Shown here: in pieces, positions 16,294 through 23,547 of the stretch
Layout of the letters: every line of letters starts with the position of its first letter
Position numbering within the stretch: position 1 is the stretch's first letter
From: Streptomyces chartreusis NRRL 3882
GTDB lineage: Bacteria; Actinomycetota; Actinomycetes; Streptomycetales; Streptomycetaceae
Length of the DNA stretch: 64,000 bases
Direction of reading: 5' to 3'
NCBI RefSeq assembly: GCF_900236475.1
Contig: NZ_LT963352.1
Span: forward strand, 4,294,501 to 4,358,500
Translations under genes and position numbers: made by a program
The notes under the pieces: generated by a model
Seen by the model: only the letters and a program-made list of their open reading frames with translations
Database searches by the model: none
Told to the model about the DNA's origin: nothing

Positions 16294-17558
16294 CACAGGT
16301 CTCCGAACGTCATCCGGGCCACCCACTTGGTGTTGAGCACACCGGGTGCCGCGGGCACGATGATCCGCGCCGGGTAGCCGTGGTCGGGGGACAGCTCCTC
16401 GCCGTTGACGTACAGGGCGAGGAGGGAACGCGGGTCGGCCACCTGGTTGGCGCGCAGGGCGGCGCTGCGGAAGGCGCCGTGCCGCTGGAGGGACTCGACG
16501 AACACGTCCGGCGGGTTGTCGCCGTCGTAGCCGACGAGCGCCGCGAGATCGCGCAGCCGCACCCCGCGCCACCACTGGTCCGACGTCGACCAGCCCTCCA
16601 CACAGGCGATGGGCAACGCCGAGCTGTGCAAGGGGAGTCCGGCGAGCAGGGCGCGGCTGAGGCGGACGGTGCCCGTGCGCCCGGTGACGACGAGCCGCCA
16701 TGCCTCGTCGCTCGTCTCGGCCCTGCTGATCCCCCTGGACGCGGCGGTCTTGTTGATCTGGAAGCCGTTCGGTCCGCTGCCGGGATCGCCGCCGCCGTGC
16801 GGTGCGAGGAGGGCGGTGCGCCGCAGCGGACCGTCGAAGTTCTGGCCGACCGTCGTCGCGAACAGCAGCAGCGAGCCGCCCCCGACGAACCACAGGGCAC
16901 CGCGCCGGGAGACGGTCGGCTCGGCGGGGCGCGGCGACACGAGGTCGTTCCGCTCCTCCCGCAGGTGCCGCAGATTGCGCAGTGCCGTGGGCGTCTTCAG
17001 CAGCGCGTGGGCGACGAAGGCGGCGAAGAACACCCAGGCTCCGTAGAAGTGCAGCGGGTAGAAGGAGCCGGGGAAGACGTAGTCGAGCTGGACGTTGAGC
17101 ACACCGGTCACGAACTCGAACAGCGCACCGCCCACCAGGAGCAGCAGCGAGATCCGCTCCAGGGCGTGCGTGAGCGAGCGGGCCGGCGGCAGCGCGAACA
17201 GCCTCGGGATCACCGACCAGAGCTTGGCGAGCAGGACGGGGATCAGCGTGATGCCGAGGGTGACGTGGACGCCCTGGTTGAGCCGGTACAGCCAGTGCGG
17301 GTGTGTCGGCCAGGCGAAGAGGTAGAAGCCGAGGATCCCCTTGTCCGGGGTCTTGTCGTTCACCGGCGACAGGTCCGGGTTGTAGGCGGCGTACGAGACC
17401 AGGCCAGTCACGAACAGCACGGTGATGCCGGCGAGCAGGACGACGCCCAGCACGGAGGTGAACCAGGGACCGCGCAGGGGGCTGCGCCAGAAGCCGGGCG
17501 AGGAGGGAAGCCGGGGGGCGTCTCGCGAGGGATGCCGTGGAGCGTCGGGGTCGCGCAT
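16293..17558 (-). CDS. Cytochrome-b-fused molybdopterin-dependent oxidoreductase (sulfite-oxidase family)
   Basis: A 421-residue protein. The N-terminal about 190 residues form a four-helix cytochrome-b-like membrane domain with spaced histidines (PTHPHWLYRLNQGVHVTLG and FYPLHFYGAWVFF) that could ligate heme. After a linker and another hydrophobic stretch comes the oxidoreductase domain: the family motif PIACVEGWSTSDQWWRGVRL supplies the single Cys molybdenum ligand, and the PDHGYPARIIVPA segment is typical of the sulfite-oxidase/YedY fold. The start is ATG 17558. It probably reduces an extracytoplasmic substrate using quinol, like YedY. Its coupled partner is the four-helix protein downstream. 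Confidence 0.9.
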   Translation of the reverse strand: MRDPDAPRHPSRDAPRLPSSPGFWRSPLRGPWFTSVLGVVLLAGITVLFVTGLVSYAAYNPDLSPVNDKTPDKGILGFYLFAWPTHPHWLYRLNQGVHVTLGITLIPVLLAKLWSVIPRLFALPPARSLTHALERISLLLLVGGALFEFVTGVLNVQLDYVFPGSFYPLHFYGAWVFFAAFVAHALLKTPTALRNLRHLREERNDLVSPRPAEPTVSRRGALWFVGGGSLLLFATTVGQNFDGPLRRTALLAPHGGGDPGSGPNGFQINKTAASRGISRAETSDEAWRLVVTGRTGTVRLSRALLAGLPLHSSALPIACVEGWSTSDQWWRGVRLRDLAALVGYDGDNPPDVFVESLQRHGAFRSAALRANQVADPRSLLALYVNGEELSPDHGYPARIIVPAAPGVLNTKWVARMTFGDL

Positions 17559-17671
17559 GTCCCGACGGTAGGCCGGGACCACCCCATGAAAGGGTGCGCA
17601 ACCCATGACGAAACGCTGACGTCCGGCCCGGACGGCGGTCCGCGCCCGCTCTGTCGGCCTAGCGTTCCGAC

Positions 17672-19012
17672 GTGACCCGCTCCCTCCGCCGTGACCTGTA
17701 CGCCGCCGGGGCCGCTGCCCTGCTGGTGACGGCCGCCGTCCTGATCGGCCGCCACATCCAGGGCACCAGCCGCACCCTGTTCGTCGACTGGCCCCCGCTG
17801 CTGGCGTCCTGGGGCCCCCACCTGGGCCCCGGCACCCCGGCGGCCGTGGTCCTGGCGATCGCCACCGTGGCGTACGGCCCCACGCTCGCGGCCCGACTCC
17901 CCTGGCGGGCTCTGCTCGCCCTGACCTGGGGCACGGCCACGGCGTGGATCTGCTCCCTGGCCCTGATCGACGGCTGGGACCGGGGCATCGCACGCCGGCT
18001 CACCACCCGCTACGAGTACCTCCAGGTCATCGACCGCTTCGAGAACATCCCGGCAGCGCTACGAGACTTCACCCACCACATCCTCCTCGACTCACCCGAC
18101 AACTGGCCCGCCCACATCGCCGGCCACCCGCCCGCGGCCACGCTCACCTTCGTCCTGCTCGACCGGATCGGGCTGCGGGGCGGCGGCTGGGCGGGAATGT
18201 GGTGCATCACCGTCGGGGCGACGGCCTGCCTCGCCGTGCTGGTCACGATCCGCGTTCTGGCCGACGAGTCCCTCGCGCGCAGGGCGGCCCCCTTCCTCGT
18301 CCTCGCCCCGGCGGCCGTGTGGATGGGCACCTCGGCCGACGCGTACTTCGCGGCGGTGGCGGCGTGGGCGGTGGCGCTGCTGGCCCTGGCGGTCACGAGA
18401 CGGTCGCTGTGGTGGGCCGGGGCATCCGGCCTCCTCTTCGGCCTGACCTGCTACCTCTCCTACGGCCTCACACTCGTCGCGCTGATCGCGGCGGCGGTAC
18501 TGGTGCTCGGCCGGCACGGCATCCGGGAGCGCCCCGCTCTGCTGGTGCCGCTGCTCGCCGGAGCGGCCGTGGTCCCGGCGGCGTTCACGCTCGCCGGGTT
18601 CGACTGGTGGGAGGCGTACCGCCTGCTGGTGACGCGCTACCACCAGGGCGCGGGCGGCATCCGTCCCTACGGCTACTGGGTGTGGGCCAACCTGGCCTGC
18701 ACGGTGCTCATCACGGGCCTGGCGACGGCGGCGGGCCTGCGCCGGACGGGAGCGGTGCTGTTCCGCCGCCGCGCCGGCACGCCCCACCCCCGTGCCGAGC
18801 CCCGCCTCGCACTCCTCGTCTCCGCCGCGCTCCTCGCCCTGCTGGTCGCCGACCTGTCCGGCATGAGCAAGGCGGAAACGGAACGCATCTGGCTCCCCTT
18901 CGCGCTGTGGCTCCTCCCGTCCTGCGCGCTGCTTCCCCACCCACGGGCGTGGCTCACCGGGCAGGTGGTGCTGGCGTTGCTGCTCAATCATTTGCTGTTG
19001 ACGGGGTGGTGA
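17672..19012 (+). CDS. Polytopic membrane protein, GT-C glycosyltransferase-like
   Basis: A 446-residue protein with about 11 hydrophobic helices, starting at GTG 17672. A loop between the third and fourth helices carries LIDGWDRGIARRLTTRYEYL and DNWPAHIAGHPPAATL, resembling the large acidic first loop of GT-C mannosyltransferase-like proteins that use polyprenyl-phosphate sugars. No classical DxD motif is certain, so a transporter-like role is possible. It is divergent from the oxidoreductase with 113 bases between. With GT2, DUF2064 and the epimerase it suggests a cell-surface glycan pathway. Confidence 0.75.
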   Translation: MTRSLRRDLYAAGAAALLVTAAVLIGRHIQGTSRTLFVDWPPLLASWGPHLGPGTPAAVVLAIATVAYGPTLAARLPWRALLALTWGTATAWICSLALIDGWDRGIARRLTTRYEYLQVIDRFENIPAALRDFTHHILLDSPDNWPAHIAGHPPAATLTFVLLDRIGLRGGGWAGMWCITVGATACLAVLVTIRVLADESLARRAAPFLVLAPAAVWMGTSADAYFAAVAAWAVALLALAVTRRSLWWAGASGLLFGLTCYLSYGLTLVALIAAAVLVLGRHGIRERPALLVPLLAGAAVVPAAFTLAGFDWWEAYRLLVTRYHQGAGGIRPYGYWVWANLACTVLITGLATAAGLRRTGAVLFRRRAGTPHPRAEPRLALLVSAALLALLVADLSGMSKAETERIWLPFALWLLPSCALLPHPRAWLTGQVVLALLLNHLLLTGW

Positions 19013-19190
19013 CCCGGACAGTTTCTACGACAGGAAACGGCCCGGCCGATGGAGGGAACTGCTCCAGCGCCGCCGGGACAACGACCTGTGAGCCCTGCCC
19101 GGCGGCGGCATGGAACCTGGGGTAGACCTCGCACTCGCCCGCACCGGTCCGCAACGCCCGCACGGCGGGCTCGACGCACGCCCTCCCCAT
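18984..19190 (-). pseudogene. Possible small ORF or gene fragment
   Basis: A 68-codon frame starting at ATG 19190 whose first 35 codons have strongly G/C-biased third positions and protein-like content (RACVEPAVRALRTGAGECEV). The bias fades towards the stop. There is no ribosome-binding site, it overlaps the 3' end of the GT-C-like gene, and no family was recognised. It may be the remnant of a longer gene in this roughly 200-base gap. Weak evidence. Confidence 0.25.
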
Positions 19191-19209
19191 GATCTGGGTC
19201 CGATCGTGA

Positions 19210-19872
19210 TCAAGACTCCCCAGCCCGGTTGCCGGCACCCCAGAAGAACGGGCCGGCTGTCGGCGTGACCGTGATGTCCCAGCCGAGCTCGCGAAGCCGC
19301 CTTTCCAGTTGTGCCGGCTCATACGGAACTTTGACGATTCGGTACGCCGTGCCATCAGGGATGCGCCGCTGGATGGTGGACGATGCCGGGCCCTCGACGA
19401 GCTCCTCCGGCGTGCGGTAGTGGTCATCGACGAAGAACACCCGGCCCTGCGGCGCGAGGGCAGTGGTCACCAGAGACCAGAAGGACTCGAATCGCCTGGC
19501 CGGCACGTGCGAGAGCCAGCACCCCATGAACACGACGTCATAACGGCGGTCGGGTTCCCAGGCGAACAGGTCAGCCTCGACGAATCTCACCTGGGCACCA
19601 TCAGGGACGCGGCTCGCGGCGATCGCGAGCATGTCCGGGGACGCATCGACGGCAGTGACGTCACCGGCGTGGCGGAGCAGCTGAGGGGTCCAGGTGCCGG
19701 GACCACAGGCCAGTTCCAGCACACTGCCCGCCGGACGGAACGCGTCGAGCGCCTCAGCCGACTCAGCGCCGCCGGGAAGATCGAGCAGCTGGTCAAGGTA
19801 GTCCGGGGCAAGGGCACTGTAGTAGGCACGCTGTTCGGACAGGAGCCGTTCCTGAGCTGATCCGGTGTTCAT
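19210..19872 (-). CDS. Class I SAM-dependent methyltransferase
   Basis: A 220-residue soluble methyltransferase starting at ATG 19872. Motif I is SVLELACGPGTWTPQL, the acidic loop DVTAVDASPDML, then ADLFAWEPDRRYDVVFMGCW (motif II) and LAPQGRVFFVDDHY (motif III). The N-terminal EQRAYYSALAPDYLDQLLDL is a typical cap helix. Codon choice is a little less G/C-biased than in its neighbours, hinting at a different history. It stands alone between two short gaps. The methyl acceptor is unknown. Confidence 0.88.
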   Translation of the reverse strand: MNTGSAQERLLSEQRAYYSALAPDYLDQLLDLPGGAESAEALDAFRPAGSVLELACGPGTWTPQLLRHAGDVTAVDASPDMLAIAASRVPDGAQVRFVEADLFAWEPDRRYDVVFMGCWLSHVPARRFESFWSLVTTALAPQGRVFFVDDHYRTPEELVEGPASSTIQRRIPDGTAYRIVKVPYEPAQLERRLRELGWDITVTPTAGPFFWGAGNRAGES

Positions 19873-19905
19873 GGCGACACTGTGGGACTTGCCCCAGAGG
19901 CAAGG

Positions 19906-20973
19906 TCAACTCTCAGAAGGAGCGGCCACATCGAAGGTGATGTGCGGCGCCAGCGCCCGGAGGAAGTCGGCCGCGTCGAAGATGTGGCCCGCGGAAGCCA
20001 CGCCCGTCGTGTGGGTTCGGCCCGTGAGGATGCGGGCGGTCGCCTCTGCCGCCAGCGGTGCGGTGACGGCGTAGATGTCCTGGCCCGTTGCCACGGCGCG
20101 TCGTTCGGTGTCGCCGGAGCGGACGACGGCTTCGACGGTGAAGGTCTGGTCGGAGCGGCCGGTCTCGTCGGTCGCGGACGGGGCCGGTGTGTCCGGGGAC
20201 GAGAGGTCGCCGGCCGCTTCGGTCGTCATGTGGGTGCGTACCTCGGGGATGGAGAGGTGGCTGGGGATCGTGACCACGTCGGCCATCGTGAACTCCCCGA
20301 TGACTTGCCTGGTGCCCATGGGGGCGGGGAAGGGCCACTTCAGGACGGTCGGCTCGGCGTCGTGGTACTCCAGCCGGCCGTTCGTGAAGCGGACGCGCCG
20401 GCCGGCCCGGCGCTCACGGGAGACCGTGCCCGCGACGCGCGTCCCGGGGGTGGGGTGCCAGCCACTGAGTCCGTAGGCGATGGTCGCTTCGTCGGCTGTC
20501 GTCCAGTCGCCCATCGCGGCCGTGGTGAGGAGGTCGCCCAGGCCGCCGTAGAAGGCCATCGCGGGGACGATCACCGCTCCCGCCGCCCGGGCGCGGTCCG
20601 CGAAGTGCGTGAACGTGTCGGCGTTGGCCTCGATCTCGGCGGCCACGTCCACGTACGGGATTCCGGCCCGCAGGGCCGCCTCGATCACGGGCGCGGCGGT
20701 CAGGGCGAATGGCCCGGCGCAGTTGATCACGGCGTCCGCCCCGGCCAGGGCGCGGTCGAGCGAGGCGGGGTCGTCGACCGAGGCGGGGCGGGCCTCGAGG
20801 CCGGGGGCGGATACCGCCGGCTCCCGCAGTTTGGCCGCGTCGCGGCCGGCGAGGATCGGGACGAACCCGCGATCGCGCAGTTCAGCCACCACGAAGCGTC
20901 CCGTGTGGCCGGACGCGCCGTACACCGTCACCGTCTGTCCCGTGCCCGTGCCCGTGCTCATTCCCGTTCCCAT
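19906..20973 (-). CDS. Saccharopine-dehydrogenase-like NAD(P)-binding reductase
   Basis: A 355-residue protein. The N-terminal Rossmann motif VTVYGASGHTGRFVVAELRD is followed by ILAGRDAAKL and a VINCAGPFALTAAPVIEAAL segment characteristic of the saccharopine-dehydrogenase/trans-acting enoyl-reductase family. The YVDVAAEIEANADTF motif is also conserved. These proteins reduce varied substrates; true lysine-pathway activity is not implied. ATG 20973 has GGGGGAGA upstream; ATG 20961 is possible. It is divergent from the GlxA-type regulator, whose 10-bp inverted repeat lies in the shared control region. Confidence 0.85.
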   Translation of the reverse strand: MGTGMSTGTGTGQTVTVYGASGHTGRFVVAELRDRGFVPILAGRDAAKLREPAVSAPGLEARPASVDDPASLDRALAGADAVINCAGPFALTAAPVIEAALRAGIPYVDVAAEIEANADTFTHFADRARAAGAVIVPAMAFYGGLGDLLTTAAMGDWTTADEATIAYGLSGWHPTPGTRVAGTVSRERRAGRRVRFTNGRLEYHDAEPTVLKWPFPAPMGTRQVIGEFTMADVVTIPSHLSIPEVRTHMTTEAAGDLSSPDTPAPSATDETGRSDQTFTVEAVVRSGDTERRAVATGQDIYAVTAPLAAEATARILTGRTHTTGVASAGHIFDAADFLRALAPHITFDVAAPSES

Positions 20974-21060
20974 GGGTTCTCCCCCGTCGAGTGCTCACGC
21001 CGTTCGGTCCGCTGCGAGCTGTCACGGACATCCTGGCCACCGTGGGCCACCCACCGTGAG

Positions 21061-21095
21061 TGTCCGGAACGACGTAGCCCGTACAGTTCCGGACA
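21061..21095. promoter_or_regulatory. Inverted-repeat operator ahead of the GlxA-type regulator
   Basis: TGTCCGGAAC (21061-21070) and GTTCCGGACA (21086-21095) are perfect 10-bp arms separated by 15 bases. The right arm ends on the A of the ATG start, so binding here would block transcription or translation start. It is suited to autoregulation and to control of the divergent reductase gene. Confidence 0.65.
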
Positions 21096-22093
21096 TGAGT
21101 GGTGTCGTCGCGCTCGCCGTCACCGACGGGATGCTGCACTTCGAACTGTCCCTGGCGTATGAGGTGTTCGGCTCGGCTCCGGCGGACGTGGACGTGCCCT
21201 GGTACGACGTCCGGGTCTGCGGGGTGGACGCCGTGCGGGTCGGGCGGTTCCGGCTGGAGCCCGACCAGGGGCTCGACGGGCTTCGGGACGCGGACACCGT
21301 GATCGTCCCCGGCTGGGCGGACACCGACCTGGAGCCGCCCGCCGAGCTCGTCGGCGCGGTGCGGGCGGCCCACGAGGCAGGGGCTCGGGTGGCCTCCCTG
21401 TGCACGGGCGCGTTCGTGCTGGCCTCGGCCGGCCTGCTGGACGGCGGGCGCGCGACCACGCACTGGGCGCACACCGGGGCGCTCGCCGCCCGCTACCCCC
21501 GGGTGGAGGTCGATCCGGACGTGCTCTACGTGGACAACGGCAGCGTGCTGACCTCCGCCGGGAAGGCCGCCGCGATGGACCTGTGCCTGCACCTGGTCCG
21601 TCTCGACCACGGCTCGGCCGTCGCCAACGCCGTGGCCCGCCGCCTGGTCGTACCGCCGCACCGGGCCGGGGGCCAGGCCCAGTTCGTCACCGCCCCGGTG
21701 CCCGCCCGGGACGACCATCCGCTCGCCGCGCTGCTGCCCTGGGCGATCGAGCGTCTCGACCAGCCGCTCAGCGTGGAGGACCTGGCGCGGCAGGCGGGGA
21801 TGAGCTCGCGCCATCTGGGCCGCCACTTCAGGGCGGTGACCGGCACCACTGCGCTGCAGTGGCTGCTGACCCAACGGATCCGTCGGGCCCAGGAGTTGCT
21901 GGAGACCACCGACGACACGGTCGATGTCATCGCCGCGGCCACCGGCATGGGCACCGCCACGACGCTGCGCCGGCACTTCAACCGCACGGTCGGCGTGCCT
22001 CCGGACGCCTACCGCCGGACTTTCCGGGACGCTGACGCGCCCCTCAGCCGTCGGCAGGACCGTCCCGTCGGGCACCTCGCCCCGCGGCGGTGA
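21095..22093 (+). CDS. GlxA-family AraC-type transcriptional regulator
   Basis: A 332-residue regulator with a DJ-1/PfpI-like N-terminal domain (residues 1-170; VIVPGWADTD, then the nucleophile-elbow Cys in VASLCTGAFVLASAGLL) and a C-terminal AraC double helix-turn-helix (SVEDLARQAGMSSRHLGRHF, then VIAAATGMGTATTLRRHFNR). The start is ATG 21095. In this family the DJ-1 domain usually senses a small molecule rather than acting as an enzyme. The last 50 bases run antisense through the end of the MarR gene. The likely target is the divergent reductase. Confidence 0.93.
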   Translation: MSGVVALAVTDGMLHFELSLAYEVFGSAPADVDVPWYDVRVCGVDAVRVGRFRLEPDQGLDGLRDADTVIVPGWADTDLEPPAELVGAVRAAHEAGARVASLCTGAFVLASAGLLDGGRATTHWAHTGALAARYPRVEVDPDVLYVDNGSVLTSAGKAAAMDLCLHLVRLDHGSAVANAVARRLVVPPHRAGGQAQFVTAPVPARDDHPLAALLPWAIERLDQPLSVEDLARQAGMSSRHLGRHFRAVTGTTALQWLLTQRIRRAQELLETTDDTVDVIAAATGMGTATTLRRHFNRTVGVPPDAYRRTFRDADAPLSRRQDRPVGHLAPRR

Positions 22094-22523
22094 CATCGCG
22101 CATGGTCAGCAGAAACCGCCGCACCGTGGCCAGCTCCTGTTCGTCGAAGGCTCCCATCGCCCCGACCATCTCGTGGATCAGCGGCCCGAAGAACGACCAG
22201 CCCAGGGCGACGGCCTTCTCCTGCACGACGAGAAGCACCCGTCGGCGGTCGCGGGTGTCGCGTTCCCGGCGGACGAGCCCGAGTCGCTCCAGCCGGTCGA
22301 CCAGGGCCGTGGTCGATGCCGAGTTCACCCCCAGCTTCGCTCCGAGCCGTCCGGGCGTGGCCCTCTCGCCCGCCCGACCGGCGTCCAGCAGATGGATCAG
22401 CGCCCGTACGTCCGTGGCATGCAGGCCGTTGCGGACAGCGAACTCCGCGGCGAACAGGTCCAGTTCGACGGTGACGGCCCGCAGCAGATGGACCAGTTGA
22501 AGGCCAGGATCCTGCTCGTCCAC
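22044..22523 (-). CDS. MarR-family transcriptional repressor
   Basis: A 159-residue winged-helix repressor: N-terminal dimerisation helix (LVHLLRAVTVELDLFAAEFA), helix-turn-helix with ATPGRLGAKLGVNSASTTAL and LVDRLERLGLVRRERDTRDR, the wing (DTRDRRRVLLVV) and a long C-terminal helix. It starts at GTG 22523. A perfect 20-bp inverted repeat occupies the gap to the divergent hydrolase gene, so it almost certainly represses that gene and itself until a ligand, perhaps the hydrolase substrate, binds. Its 3' end overlaps the GlxA gene by 50 bases. Confidence 0.94.
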   Translation of the reverse strand: MDEQDPGLQLVHLLRAVTVELDLFAAEFAVRNGLHATDVRALIHLLDAGRAGERATPGRLGAKLGVNSASTTALVDRLERLGLVRRERDTRDRRRVLLVVQEKAVALGWSFFGPLIHEMVGAMGAFDEQELATVRRFLLTMRDVTAAGRGARRDGPADG

Positions 22524-22532
22524 GCTCTCACT

Positions 22533-22581
22533 CCCGTAATATCTCGACCATCGAGATTATTGATGGTCGAGATATTACGGG
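22533..22581. promoter_or_regulatory. Large palindromic MarR operator region
   Basis: Perfect 20-bp arms (22533-22552 and 22562-22581) flank nine bases. Inside the left arm and spacer, ATCTCGA-CCA-TCGAGAT is a second, nested palindrome of the size bound by one MarR dimer. The A/T-rich core differs sharply from its surroundings. It lies 10 bases before the MarR start and 18 before the hydrolase start, so it must overlap both promoters. Confidence 0.85.
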
Positions 22582-22598
22582 CAAGGGCGGGCGGGGCC

Positions 22599-23438
22599 AT
22601 GGGTGACGAGGCAGTTTTCTACGCGGCGTACGACGCCGTCCTGCGGCAGTGGCCCGTCGAGGTCCGGAGCGTCGACGTGCCGTCCCCCCACGGCAGCACC
22701 CGGGTCCAGATCTGCGGCCGGGAGGACGGCGTTCCGATCGTGCTGCTGCCCGGCGGCGGGACGACCTCGGTGGTCTGGTTCGCCACCGTCGGGGCCTTGG
22801 CCGCCAGCCATCGGGTGTACGCCGTCGACCTGATGGGCGACATCGGTCGCAGCGTGCACGACGGGGAGCGACTGCGCGGGGCCGGCGACCTGACGGCATG
22901 GCTCGACTCGGTCCTCGACGCGCTGGACCTGGACGGTGCACGCTTGTGCGGCCACTCCTACGGCGCCTGGATCGCCCTGAACTACGCGCTGCACGCGCCC
23001 CGCCGGCTCGACAGGCTCGCGCTGCTCGACCCGGTCAACTGCTTCGCCGGCATGAGCCCGCGCTACCTCGCGCATGCCCTGCCGATGCTGCTGAGGCCCA
23101 CGGCCGAGCGGGTGCGGGCCTTCCACCACTGGGAGACCGGCCGTACTCCTGAGGATCCCGTGTGGCGAGCCTTCCTGGACAGCACGGCCGGCGCCCGGCG
23201 GTCGAAGGTCGTCGCCATGCGGCGTCCCAAGGCCCAGGCCCTGCGGGGTTGCACCGTCCCGGCCCTGGTGGTCCTGGCCGAACGCAGCCGGGCCCACAAC
23301 GCGCGACGCGTGGCGGCCGCCGCACGCCGGCTGCTGCCCGAGGCCGGCGTCGTCACCCTGCCCGGCGCCTCCCACCATTCCGTCCCCACCGAGCGACCTG
23401 CCGAACTCAACCGGCTGTTGGCCCAGTTCCTGGCCTGA
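22599..23438 (+). CDS. Alpha/beta-fold hydrolase
   Basis: A 279-residue hydrolase. The oxyanion segment VLLPGGGTTSVVW is followed by YAVDLMGDIGRS, the nucleophile elbow GHSYG with Ser120 and a late GASHHSVP with His259 or His260; the acid is probably the Asp in LDPVNCF or a residue near LVVLAERSRA. ATG 22599 is the first start outside the palindrome; ATG 22563 lies within it. The divergent MarR gene and operator suggest inducible expression. It could act on an ester, lactone or epoxide; the substrate is unknown. Confidence 0.88.
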   Translation: MGDEAVFYAAYDAVLRQWPVEVRSVDVPSPHGSTRVQICGREDGVPIVLLPGGGTTSVVWFATVGALAASHRVYAVDLMGDIGRSVHDGERLRGAGDLTAWLDSVLDALDLDGARLCGHSYGAWIALNYALHAPRRLDRLALLDPVNCFAGMSPRYLAHALPMLLRPTAERVRAFHHWETGRTPEDPVWRAFLDSTAGARRSKVVAMRRPKAQALRGCTVPALVVLAERSRAHNARRVAAAARRLLPEAGVVTLPGASHHSVPTERPAELNRLLAQFLA

Positions 23439-23547
23439 GGACGCCCGGCCGCGTCCTACCCAGGCAGGAGCTCTCTCCCCACAGGGAACGCACAGGCACT
23501 GTTCCTCCTCTTGTACGGCGTCACCCCCCAACTGAAGGGAATGCGCC

